From positions 1 through 44,158 of the forward strand of contig NZ_JAHLPV010000024.1 of the NCBI RefSeq assembly GCF_018918095.1: a stretch of DNA of 44,158 nucleotides, written 5' to 3'. The position numbers and the translations under genes are program-made. The notes under the pieces were generated by a model, which was not told the origin of the DNA, ran no database searches, and saw only the letters and a program-made list of their open reading frames with translations. Origin of the DNA: Acetivibrio sp. MSJd-27. Its GTDB lineage: Bacteria; Bacillota; Clostridia; UMGS1840; HGM11507. The first letter of the stretch is position 1; each line of letters begins with the position of its first letter. This document shows, in pieces, positions 5,876-13,439 of the stretch.

Positions 5876-7927
5876 ATGAGTTTGGTAGGAAAGATACTGA
5901 GTAACCGCTATGAGATCATAGAGGAGATAGGAAACGGCGGAATGGCCGTTGTATATAAAGCCAGATGCAGACTGCTGAACCGGTATGTAGCGATCAAGGT
6001 GCTGCGGGATGAATATAAGGTGGACAAGGAATTTGTCAAACGGTTCAACCGGGAATCCCAGGCCGCGGCCAGCCTCTCCAACCCGCATATCGTTTCTGTT
6101 TACGACGTGGGGAACGACAACGGCATTTATTATATTGTAATGGAGCTGGTGGAGGGCGTAACCCTGAAGGATTATATCCAAAAAAACGGTATGCTGCCCT
6201 GGCGGCTGGCATTGAAATTTTCTCTGCAGATTTGTTCCGCTTTGGATCACGCGCATAAAAACGGGATCGTCCACAGGGATATCAAGCCGCAGAATATTAT
6301 TATCACCCGGGATGGAACCATAAAGGTGACGGATTTCGGGATTGCCCGGATTTCCAATTCCTCCGAGACCAGAAAGATTGACGAGGGAATTATGGGCTCA
6401 GTGCATTATATCTCTCCGGAGGATGCAAAAGGTGTGCTGACCGACGCCAGAAGCGATCTTTACTCGCTGGGCGTCACCATGTATGAGATGCTGACCGGCA
6501 AGGTGCCCTACGACGGGGAGAGCGCGGTCTCCATCGCGATTATGCATCTTCAGTCCAACTATACGCCGATAAAAGAGCTCAATATCACGGTGCCTCTGGG
6601 TTTTGTCCAGATTGTTGAAAGAGCTATGCAGAAGGATATCAATTTGAGATACCAGACCGCCGGCGAGCTTTGGAAGGATCTGATGAGCCTTTCCCAGGAT
6701 CCGGAGCTGTTTGAACCGGATAATGTCAATGCGGCGATTGCCGATCTGGGAGAAACAAAGCTGATCACCAAGGATGAACGGCAGGAGATCAAGAAACAGA
6801 TAGACGATATGAAACAGCCGGAAGCGCCGGCGGAAAAATCGAAGAAGAAGGACGGCAAAAAAAAGAAAAAGAAATCGAGATTCCGGGACTTGTTCAAAGC
6901 GGAGACCAAGCAGGACAAGGTTGCGGTGACAGCCGCGATTGTGACATCGGTTATCCTGTTTGTTGCTATCCTTTCTATCGGGATCGGTATTTTGTTTCCG
7001 AATTTCAGTCTCGGCAACCTCTTTAAAAGGGAAGAATTCACAGTTCCTGATATTGTCGGGCAGAAGCTGGATGACGTGAAGGAACAGTATAAAGATAAGA
7101 AAATAGAATTTGTAGTGGAAGAGGAGCTCTTTGACGAGGAGCATGAAACAGGTACGATTCTGTCACAGAATCCCGAGAAGGATATGACCATCAAACTGCC
7201 TGGCAAGATCAAGATAACCGTCAGCAAAGGCGGAAAAGAGGTCACGGTACCCCGGTTTATTGACAAGGAATACCGGCAGGCTGTATTGGAAATCAACAAT
7301 TTGGGTCTGAAAGCGGATACTAACTTTGTGGTGGACGACTCGGTTCCAGAGGGCTATGTCATATCCCAGACTCCTCAGCCGGACAGCAAAACGACCCAGG
7401 GAAGCACCGTGACTTTGACCATCTCCAAGGGGGCAGAGTCTGAACTGACCGAAGTGCCGAACCTGGTGGGGATGACCACCGCCCAGGCAAAGCGCGCTAT
7501 CAGCACGGCAGGACTGGTGCTGGGAAGCATCATCCGCCAGGAAAGCGATCAGCCGGTGGATACGGTGATCAGCCAAACCATTAAGGAAAAGAGCGAAGTC
7601 AACAAAAAGACAGAGATCAGTATCACGGTCAGCAGCGGAAAAACAGCCACTGAGCCGCCAAAGACCCAGGCTCCGACGCATGAACCGACAAAACCGCCTA
7701 CGACACAAGCGCCCTCCGGCCAGAAGAAGCAGACGATCAACATCGATCTGCCCACCGATCGGAATTCTGTGAGGGTTCGGATCGAGCAGGACGGCAAAAC
7801 CGTTTACAATCAAACGGTCAACACAAGCCAGAAGACCTTGAGTGTTACACTGACCGGTGAGGGCAAAGCGGATATTCTCATCTACTTTGACGATGTTCTG
7901 GCCAGGACAAAAGTGATCAATTTCTAG
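5876..7927 (+). CDS. prkC: membrane Ser/Thr protein kinase PrkC with three PASTA domains
   Basis: A 683-residue eukaryotic-like kinase that senses peptidoglycan fragments and controls growth, cell wall and spore germination. The kinase domain is roughly residues 12-272, with loop GNGGMAVVYKA, Lys41 in VAIKVL, catalytic IVHRDIKPQN and VTDFGIARI. A strongly basic juxtamembrane stretch (about 322-346) leads into one membrane helix (about 350-374). Three PASTA domains follow (about 388-453, 454-521, 526-592). A Pro/Thr-rich linker and an extra C-terminal beta-rich domain of about 60 residues complete it. The prpC partner is just upstream. Confidence 0.97.
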   Translation: MSLVGKILSNRYEIIEEIGNGGMAVVYKARCRLLNRYVAIKVLRDEYKVDKEFVKRFNRESQAAASLSNPHIVSVYDVGNDNGIYYIVMELVEGVTLKDYIQKNGMLPWRLALKFSLQICSALDHAHKNGIVHRDIKPQNIIITRDGTIKVTDFGIARISNSSETRKIDEGIMGSVHYISPEDAKGVLTDARSDLYSLGVTMYEMLTGKVPYDGESAVSIAIMHLQSNYTPIKELNITVPLGFVQIVERAMQKDINLRYQTAGELWKDLMSLSQDPELFEPDNVNAAIADLGETKLITKDERQEIKKQIDDMKQPEAPAEKSKKKDGKKKKKKSRFRDLFKAETKQDKVAVTAAIVTSVILFVAILSIGIGILFPNFSLGNLFKREEFTVPDIVGQKLDDVKEQYKDKKIEFVVEEELFDEEHETGTILSQNPEKDMTIKLPGKIKITVSKGGKEVTVPRFIDKEYRQAVLEINNLGLKADTNFVVDDSVPEGYVISQTPQPDSKTTQGSTVTLTISKGAESELTEVPNLVGMTTAQAKRAISTAGLVLGSIIRQESDQPVDTVISQTIKEKSEVNKKTEISITVSSGKTATEPPKTQAPTHEPTKPPTTQAPSGQKKQTINIDLPTDRNSVRVRIEQDGKTVYNQTVNTSQKTLSVTLTGEGKADILIYFDDVLARTKVINF

Positions 7928-7938
7928 CGGGGTGAAGT

Positions 7939-8811
7939 ATGCAAGAAGGGCTGATTGTCAAGGGAATCGGAGGATTCTATTACGTCAAATGCGGTGAAAA
8001 GATCTACTCCTGCCGTGCGAGAGGGAAATTCCGGAAGGATATCAAAACACCCTTTGTGGGGGATCGAGTCAAAATACGCCTGATTGACGGCGAGGAAGGA
8101 TATGTGGAGGAGATTGAACCGCGCAAAAACTGTTTAATCCGGCCTCCGGTCTCCAACATTGACCGGCTGATGATTGTAGCGGCGCTGAAGGATCCAAAAC
8201 CGGATACCAATTTTATCGATAAGCTGCTTGTGATATGCGGTTTTCACGGAATTGAACCGGTATTGTGCTTCAACAAAGTGGATTTGAACGACGATTTGAC
8301 GATTCCGGAGGTTTACCGTTCCATTGGCTATCCGGTACAGATTACCAGCACAAAGAAAAATTATGGAATGGAAGCCTTTAAAAATATGGTTTCTGACGGA
8401 ATTACCGCTGTGGCCGGCTTTTCCGGTGTGGGAAAATCCAGCCTGCTGAATATGGTGGACGAGAGCTTCGGCTTAAAAACCGGCGGGGTCAGCGAAAAAC
8501 TGCAGCGGGGAAAGCATACCACCCGCCATGTGGAGCTCTATGAACTGGAAAGCGGGGGATATCTGGCGGATACCCCGGGCTTTTCCAATCTGGATATCGA
8601 CATGGTGCGGGCGGAAGAATTGAAAGAATTTTATCCGGAATTTGCCCCTTATACGGAAAGCTGCCGTTTTGCAGACTGCAGCCATACCAAAGAAAAGGGC
8701 TGTTCGGTTCTGGCGGCGGAAGCGGAGGGCAAGATTGCTTCTTTCCGTTTGGAAAGCTACCGGATGTTTTATGAACGGTTAAAAGAAATTAAGGAATGGG
8801 AACGAAAATGA
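7939..8811 (+). CDS. rsgA: ribosome small-subunit GTPase RsgA
   Basis: A 290-residue circularly permuted GTPase that helps mature the 30S subunit. The motif order is G4 first (NKVDL), then the P-loop GFSGVGKSS (about residue 160) and DTPGFS, as expected for the family. An N-terminal OB-fold and a C-terminal zinc site (CRFADCSHTKEKGC) flank it. Length is typical. It lies 11 bases after prkC and overlaps rpe by four bases, so it is part of the same transcript. Its activity in Bacillus is modulated by PrkC, which fits the operon. Confidence 0.97.
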   Translation: MQEGLIVKGIGGFYYVKCGEKIYSCRARGKFRKDIKTPFVGDRVKIRLIDGEEGYVEEIEPRKNCLIRPPVSNIDRLMIVAALKDPKPDTNFIDKLLVICGFHGIEPVLCFNKVDLNDDLTIPEVYRSIGYPVQITSTKKNYGMEAFKNMVSDGITAVAGFSGVGKSSLLNMVDESFGLKTGGVSEKLQRGKHTTRHVELYELESGGYLADTPGFSNLDIDMVRAEELKEFYPEFAPYTESCRFADCSHTKEKGCSVLAAEAEGKIASFRLESYRMFYERLKEIKEWERK

Positions 8812-9461
8812 AACATACAATCAAGATAGCGCCTTCTTTACTGTCAGCGGATTTCTCCTGTCTCAGCGCGGAATTAAAGACGGTGGAAAAAGCGGAGTTT
8901 CTTCATATTGATATCATGGATGGGCATTTTGTGCCAAACATCACTTTTGGTCCTCCGCTGGTAAAAGCCATCCGCAAGGAGAGCGGTTTGTTTTTTGACT
9001 GCCATCTGATGGTGACCAATCCCCTGAAATTTATTCCCGCTTTCGCGGAGGCGGGGGCAGATATCATTACGGTGCATGTGGAGGCGGAGGATGACACCGC
9101 AAAGTGCCTGCAGGCCATCAAAGCCTGCGGGAAAAAATGCGGGATTGTTTTAAATCCGGATACTCCCGCCGAGGCGGCGGAACCCTATCTGGACGATGTG
9201 GATATGGTGCTTTTGATGTCGGTCTATCCCGGCTTTGGAGGACAGAAATATATTCCTGCCGTAACCGCTAAAATCAAGGCCTTGAAGGAAAAAATCGGCG
9301 ATCGGGAGATCGATTTGGAGATTGACGGCGGCATCAATCTGGAAACCATCCGGCAGGCAGCGGAGGCGGGAGCCAATGTGATTGTAGGTGGGACAGCCGT
9401 GTTCGGAGCGGAAAACCGTCCGGCTGCGATTCAGAAACTGCGGGAAGCCGCCGTGCTATGA
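8808..9461 (+). CDS. rpe: ribulose-phosphate 3-epimerase
   Basis: A 217-residue TIM-barrel enzyme that interconverts D-ribulose 5-phosphate and D-xylulose 5-phosphate in the pentose phosphate pathway. Visible motifs are APSLLSADF, HIDIMDGHFVPNITFG, DCHLMV, MSVYPGFGGQ and LEIDGGI, which carry the metal and catalytic residues. The frame opens at 8796, but the ATG at 8808 overlaps the rsgA stop as ATGA and gives the expected N-terminus MKHTIKIAPS. It ends in ATGA overlap with thiN. Confidence 0.96.
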   Translation: MKHTIKIAPSLLSADFSCLSAELKTVEKAEFLHIDIMDGHFVPNITFGPPLVKAIRKESGLFFDCHLMVTNPLKFIPAFAEAGADIITVHVEAEDDTAKCLQAIKACGKKCGIVLNPDTPAEAAEPYLDDVDMVLLMSVYPGFGGQKYIPAVTAKIKALKEKIGDREIDLEIDGGINLETIRQAAEAGANVIVGGTAVFGAENRPAAIQKLREAAVL

Positions 9462-10081
9462 GGTGTGTGATATTCGGTGCGGCGCCGATCACCGATTACG
9501 GATATTACCGCGACAAAATCAGCGATAAGGACTTTGTCATCTGTGCCGACGGCGGTCTGAAGTATGCGGAGGCTATTGGGAGAAATCCTGATTTGATTCT
9601 GGGGGATTTTGATTCTTACCGGGAAAAAGTGTCACACCAGGGAGTTGTTTTTTATCCCAGTGAGAAGGATGACACCGATATGGGACTTGCCGTCAAGTAT
9701 GCGCTGACGCATGGAATGAAGGAGCTCTGCATTTTCGGCGGGCTGAACGGACGTCTGGATCATACCATCGCCAATATCCATCTGCTGAAATATGCCTTGG
9801 ACTGCGGCGCGCGTGCGTATCTGATGGACGAAAACATGTTTGTCACTGTCTTTGAAGGGGAGTACACCATTCGCAGAAACGAGTATAAATATATCTCCGC
9901 TCTGCCCTTTGGCGGTAGCGTGACCGGAATCACCTATGAGGGCTTGAAATATCCCCTGAAAAACGCCGTGTTCGAAACAGGAGATCCCTATGGCGTGAGC
10001 AATGAAATGATTCTGGACACGGCAAAAATGACGATTCAGAGCGGCACCATGCTCTTGATTATGACAAAGGATATTGGATAG
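9458..10081 (+). CDS. thiN: thiamine pyrophosphokinase
   Basis: A 207-residue enzyme that transfers pyrophosphate from ATP to thiamine, giving the cofactor thiamine diphosphate. Family motifs are CADGGLKYA, PDLILGDFDS, EKDDTDMGLA and FGGLNGRLDHTIANI; the DD-T-D acidic cluster binds Mg-ATP. The C-terminal beta-rich half matches the thiamine-binding domain. The start overlaps rpe (ATGA), with no strong ribosome-binding site, so coupling is likely. No TPP riboswitch is seen upstream, as expected inside this operon. Confidence 0.95.
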   Translation: MRCVIFGAAPITDYGYYRDKISDKDFVICADGGLKYAEAIGRNPDLILGDFDSYREKVSHQGVVFYPSEKDDTDMGLAVKYALTHGMKELCIFGGLNGRLDHTIANIHLLKYALDCGARAYLMDENMFVTVFEGEYTIRRNEYKYISALPFGGSVTGITYEGLKYPLKNAVFETGDPYGVSNEMILDTAKMTIQSGTMLLIMTKDIG

Positions 10082-10092
10082 GAGTAATGTAT

Positions 10093-10212
10093 ATGCGCTT
10101 ATTGCATGTAAGCCTTATGATTTTTGAACCACCACCGTTTTTTGTAATAATTGCAATGGCAGTGGTCGCAGTCACTATTGTCATTTGGCTTATTTGCCAT
10201 TGGCTCACTTAG
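10093..10212 (+). CDS. 39-residue single-pass membrane protein after thiN
   Basis: A short open frame starting at an ATG eight bases after GGAG, which overlaps the end of thiN. The first 17 residues (MRLLHVSLMIFEPPPFF) are followed by about 20 strongly hydrophobic residues (VIIAMAVVAVTIVIWLI) and a short CHWLT tail. This predicts one membrane helix. In Bacillus subtilis the gene at this place is spoVM, which encodes a 26-residue amphipathic peptide. This protein has the position but not the sequence or the amphipathic character, so I do not call it SpoVM. Function unknown. Confidence 0.6.
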   Translation: MRLLHVSLMIFEPPPFFVIIAMAVVAVTIVIWLICHWLT

Positions 10213-10236
10213 CACTCCTATAAAAAACGGTACAAA

Positions 10237-10288
10237 TAATGTCTACTGAACAAAATGGTTTCGCAAAACGATTTGTTCAGCAGACATT
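10237..10288 (+). other. long hairpin after the small membrane gene
   Basis: AATGTCTACTGAACAAA at 10237 onward pairs with TTTGTTCAGCAGACATT ending at 10288, with one A-C mismatch and a small inner stem (GTTT/AAAC). There is no T tract, so this may be an mRNA-stabilising structure or a processing site ahead of the terminator at 10308. Confidence 0.55.
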
Positions 10289-10307
10289 AAAATATGGAAA
10301 ACGGTGC

Positions 10308-10348
10308 AGCGCTTCTTATCAAAATTTGAGTGATAAGAGGCGCTTTTT
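10308..10348 (+). terminator. terminator of the rlmN-thiN operon
   Basis: AGCGCTTCTTATCA (10308-10321) pairs with TGATAAGAGGCGCT (10331-10344) with one wobble and a 9-base loop, followed by T residues. It ends the operon about 100 bases after the small membrane gene. Confidence 0.85.
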
Positions 10349-10563
10349 GCTGTTCCGGAGAAATGCAATCTCCCGCTGAATCTTTGCATAACAGGACAAA
10401 ATTCCTGTGAAAAATATTTTCCATAGCCGATGGATGCCGCAGAATGTCTTTTTACCGCAGCTTAACGGGCATACACTGCCGCTCAAAATAAAATTTATTT
10501 CAGAGAGTATTTCTTTCAAAAAGGCAGATACTATTTTCAGATTCAAAAAAGGAGAGAGAAAAA

Positions 10564-11580
10564 ATGGCGGAAAAACTGAGATTAGGCGTTATTGGCATCG
10601 GGTTTGCCTGGGATAGACTGCATTACCCCGCATTCCGGGAACTTGCGGATAAATATGAAATTAAGGCAGTGTGCAATAAGACTGTTGACAAAGCGCAGGG
10701 GTTTGCAAAAGGGATCGGGCTGGGTGACGAGAATATCTACAGCGATTACAGGGAAATGATAAAAAGGGATGATCTGGACGTGATAGATGTTCTGGTTCCT
10801 ATTTCCGAGAACTTCGAGGTGGCAAGGGACGTGCTCCAGGCAGGCAAAAACTTGATTGCTGAAAAGCCTTTTGCCTCCACGCCCGAGGCGGCGAAGGAAT
10901 TGATTGCACTGAAAAACAACAAGCAGTTAAAAGTGATGGTTGCGGAAAATCTGCGCTATGATGAGGGCGCCGGTATGATAAAAGACATTCTGTCAAGCGG
11001 GCAGATTGGCGAAGTGATCCAGTTTGTTTATCAAAAAGGGGCCGATTTTGAGAAAGAAAAGACGAAGGATACGTTTGCGGCCAAAGAGTGGCGGCAGCAT
11101 CCTGTTTTTTATGGAGGGATTTTTCTGGATGGCGGAATTCATGATATTTCCCTGATGAGGTTTTTGTTCGGGGATGCGGAAAGTGTCTGCAGTGTGGGGC
11201 GGCCGCAGCGGGAAGAGGACTGCCCCTATCAGGCCATCAGCAGTATTCTTCAGTTTCAGAATGGAGTGATTGGCAGTTTCTCTTATCTTTCCCAGCAAGC
11301 TGAATTCACAAAGCCTCCCGTCGGGCTTCGCATCTTTGGAACATTGGGGGATATCTATCTGGAGGATATCAAAAGCGGAACCCTTCAGATTCACTACAAA
11401 GACGGAAGGAAAGAGCAGAAAAGTTTTCGGCCGGGCAGAGGATATTATCATGAACTTTCAAATTTTTATGACGGAAATATCGTCTCAACTCCTGAAAAGG
11501 AACTGGGGGATATCCAGCTTGTGTTTGATATTCTGAAATCAATAGAGGACAGGGAGGTGAAAAGATATGTCGCACAATGA
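10564..11580 (+). CDS. Gfo/Idh/MocA-family NAD(P)-dependent oxidoreductase
   Basis: A 338-residue protein with an N-terminal Rossmann fold (LGVIGIGFAWDRLHYPAF) and the EKP signature (LIAEKPFAST) near residue 100, followed by the C-terminal alpha/beta domain (GGIFLDGGIHDISLMRFLFG). Members oxidise or reduce sugars, inositols and related compounds; the substrate is not readable. The start has a strong site, AAAGGAGAGAG. It heads a run of four overlapping genes ending at 13201 with unrelated predicted activities (HD hydrolase, RNase Z-like). Confidence 0.92.
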   Translation: MAEKLRLGVIGIGFAWDRLHYPAFRELADKYEIKAVCNKTVDKAQGFAKGIGLGDENIYSDYREMIKRDDLDVIDVLVPISENFEVARDVLQAGKNLIAEKPFASTPEAAKELIALKNNKQLKVMVAENLRYDEGAGMIKDILSSGQIGEVIQFVYQKGADFEKEKTKDTFAAKEWRQHPVFYGGIFLDGGIHDISLMRFLFGDAESVCSVGRPQREEDCPYQAISSILQFQNGVIGSFSYLSQQAEFTKPPVGLRIFGTLGDIYLEDIKSGTLQIHYKDGRKEQKSFRPGRGYYHELSNFYDGNIVSTPEKELGDIQLVFDILKSIEDREVKRYVAQ

Positions 11581-11707
11581 GAAGAGGAGTACCAGGAACC
11601 ATAAGAAAGAGGATGGAACGTTCCGTTCCAAAAAAGTGAAGCATGACCCTCAGGCGGAGAGTGCAAGGGCTGTTTTCGGATTGCATGACCAGCCGGATAA
11701 AAAATGA
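11567..11707 (+). CDS. 46-residue basic protein (CPC_1213-like)
   Basis: A short gene with a strong ribosome-binding site (GGGAGGTG, about eight bases before the ATG). Its start overlaps the end of the oxidoreductase gene and its stop overlaps the ATG of the HD gene as ATGA. The protein is Lys/Arg/His-rich and hydrophilic, with a central FRSKKVKHDPQAESARAVFG. That segment resembles a family of about 40-residue clostridial proteins named CPC_1213, as I remember it; unverified. The tight overlap on both sides argues it is truly translated. Function unknown. Confidence 0.75.
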   Translation: MSHNEKRSTRNHKKEDGTFRSKKVKHDPQAESARAVFGLHDQPDKK

Positions 11708-12321
11708 AACGAGATTTGTTTTTTGCAATAGAACAGCATCTGATGAGGGATGAAAACCCCTCTGAATATCTTGAGACGCTTTTAGAGAATCCCGCGCTCC
11801 AGGAGCCCCCCTTTGACATGCTGTTCCAATTAAAAAGGATCCGGCAATCCCCTAAATACCATCCGGAGGGAAATGTCTGGATTCATACCATGATGGTTAC
11901 TGACTGGGCCGCCCGCGTAAAAGAGCAGTCCTCCGATAAAACGGTGTTCCTGTGGGCGGCTTTACTGCATGACATCGGCAAGGGAAGAACGACAAGAATA
12001 CGCAAGGGAAAGATTACCTCTTACGATCACGATAAAGTGGGTAAGGAAATGGCAAAGAAATTCTTTTCTCACTTTGAGGTGTCACCGATTTTCGTGGAGA
12101 AGGTTGCCGCGCTGGTGAGATGGCACATGCAGATTTTATATGTGGTAAAGGACCTGCGGTTTGCGGACATCCAATCTATGGAGGAACAGACCGATATCCG
12201 TGAGGTAGCTTTGCTGGGACTCTGTGACCGCATGGGAAGGGTGGGAACAGACTTAAAGAAGGAAGAGGAAAATATCCGTATTTTTTTGCAGAAATGCGGG
12301 AGGCAGATGCGGGATGGTTGA
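11704..12321 (+). CDS. HD-domain phosphohydrolase
   Basis: A 205-residue protein with the metal-binding HD pattern: WIHTMMV, then ALLHDIGKG, then YDHDKVGKEMA and a later VRWHMQ. The layout is close to HD domains of CCA-adding enzymes and small nucleotidases, which act on nucleotides or RNA 3' ends. The specific substrate is unknown. It overlaps the small basic gene by four bases and the RNase Z-like gene by eight. The pairing with an RNase Z-like enzyme hints at RNA metabolism, but this is inference only. Confidence 0.88.
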   Translation: MKRDLFFAIEQHLMRDENPSEYLETLLENPALQEPPFDMLFQLKRIRQSPKYHPEGNVWIHTMMVTDWAARVKEQSSDKTVFLWAALLHDIGKGRTTRIRKGKITSYDHDKVGKEMAKKFFSHFEVSPIFVEKVAALVRWHMQILYVVKDLRFADIQSMEEQTDIREVALLGLCDRMGRVGTDLKKEEENIRIFLQKCGRQMRDG

Positions 12322-13201
12322 AGTTTTTCTGCCTGGCACAGGAGGGGTAATGCCCCTGAAAAACCGCCATTTAGCATGCTGCTGGATGGAACATAACGGA
12401 CGTGCACTTTTGATTGACTGCGGCGAGGGCACGCAGGTTGCATTAAATAAATGCGGCCGCAGGCTAAGCCGGCTTAAAACGATCCTTTTCACTCATTTTC
12501 ACGCCGATCATATTGCGGGACTGCCGGGACTTCTCCTGTCATTAGGAAACTGCGGAAAAACAGATGAGCTCATGGTTGCCGGACCTCCCGGACTCAGAGA
12601 GACGGTGAAAAGCCTGTTGGCAATTGCTCCTCAGCTTCCGTTTCCCATCCGGCTGATGGAACTGGAAGGGGCGGAGAAATTTGAATCTTGCGGCTATCAA
12701 ATCTCCAGCCTGGTTTTACAGCACGGCATTCCCTGTCTGGCGTACTGCCTTATCCTGCGAAGAAAACCGGTTTTTAATCCCGAAAAGGCTCGAAAGCGGA
12801 ATGTGCCGCGGGAATTTTTCAAATTGCTTCATGAGGGGGAGTGTGTCACAAACACAGAGGGAGAGCGGATAAGCCCTGATATGGTTTTGGATGGCATGAG
12901 GCCTCCAATCAAAATTTGTTATATCACGGATACAAGGCCGGTGAAGGAGATGGATGCCTTTGCCAAAGATGCAGATTTGCTCATCAGTGAGGGGATGTAT
13001 GGTGTGGTAAATCCGGAGGACAAAAAACATATGTGTATACCGGAAAGTATTCGGCTTGCGGAGAATGCGCGGGTTGGAAAGCTTTGGGTGACACATTACA
13101 GCCCTTCCTTTCAGCAGCCAGAGAAATATATCCCAGCGGATAAAAAAACACTGGTCACGGCAGGATATGACGGGATAAGCTGTATTTTAAAAGGAAAATA
13201 A
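12314..13201 (+). CDS. RNase Z-like metallo-beta-lactamase-fold hydrolase
   Basis: A 295-residue protein with an RNase Z-type layout: N-terminal PGTGGVMP, LIDCGEGTQVAL, the zinc motif THFHADHIAGLPGLL (close to HxHxDH), CYITDTRPV and a C-terminal VTHYSP. RNase Z cleaves the 3' trailer of tRNA precursors lacking CCA. The exosite arm of true RNase Z is not obvious, so a related hydrolase is possible. It overlaps the HD gene and is the last gene of its operon. Confidence 0.85.
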   Translation: MVEVFLPGTGGVMPLKNRHLACCWMEHNGRALLIDCGEGTQVALNKCGRRLSRLKTILFTHFHADHIAGLPGLLLSLGNCGKTDELMVAGPPGLRETVKSLLAIAPQLPFPIRLMELEGAEKFESCGYQISSLVLQHGIPCLAYCLILRRKPVFNPEKARKRNVPREFFKLLHEGECVTNTEGERISPDMVLDGMRPPIKICYITDTRPVKEMDAFAKDADLLISEGMYGVVNPEDKKHMCIPESIRLAENARVGKLWVTHYSPSFQQPEKYIPADKKTLVTAGYDGISCILKGK

Positions 13202-13380
13202 TTATATGATAATGAAAAGAATAGGTTCTCCGGAGCTATAAGAGACTGGTGGATTTGCCAATAATCCTCATAGAGCCTTGAAACAAAGTTGATTACGGAG
13301 GCGGGACCCGCTTCCTATCTTCAGCAGAGTTGCAGTTTTTTGCTGAAACGCTGTATAGCAGGACAAAATTTCTTGCTGAG

Positions 13381-13420
13381 AAAGGGTATCCGCATGTATT
13401 TATACATGCGGATACCCTTT
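13381..13420. terminator. bidirectional terminator between the RNase Z-like gene and spoIVA
   Basis: AAAGGGTATCCGCATGTAT at 13381-13399 pairs perfectly with 13402-13420. It lies between convergent genes and has short T tracts on both strands. The upstream 13202-13380 holds only a small GGAGGCGGG/CCCGCTTCC hairpin near 13300. Confidence 0.85.
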
Positions 13421-13439
13421 CATGGTTAAACGTCATTTT

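Noticed and set aside
6398-7299. Long minus-strand frames inside prkC
   Set aside because: Antisense shadows of the kinase, PASTA and Lys-rich coding sequence, without starts or motifs.
10093-10212. spoVM
   Set aside because: The position fits, but the peptide is longer, hydrophobic rather than amphipathic, and lacks the basic C-terminus of SpoVM.
10373-10402. A shared motif around CAGGACAAAATT at 10373-10402 and 13337-13378
   Set aside because: The two sites are loosely alike (GCTGAA then ATA-CAGGACAAAATT with a small hairpin), but the match is too short to claim a repeat family without more copies.
10407-10616. Open frame of 69 codons before the oxidoreductase gene
   Set aside because: No ribosome-binding site, overlaps the promoter region and the next gene, and the peptide has no recognisable pattern.
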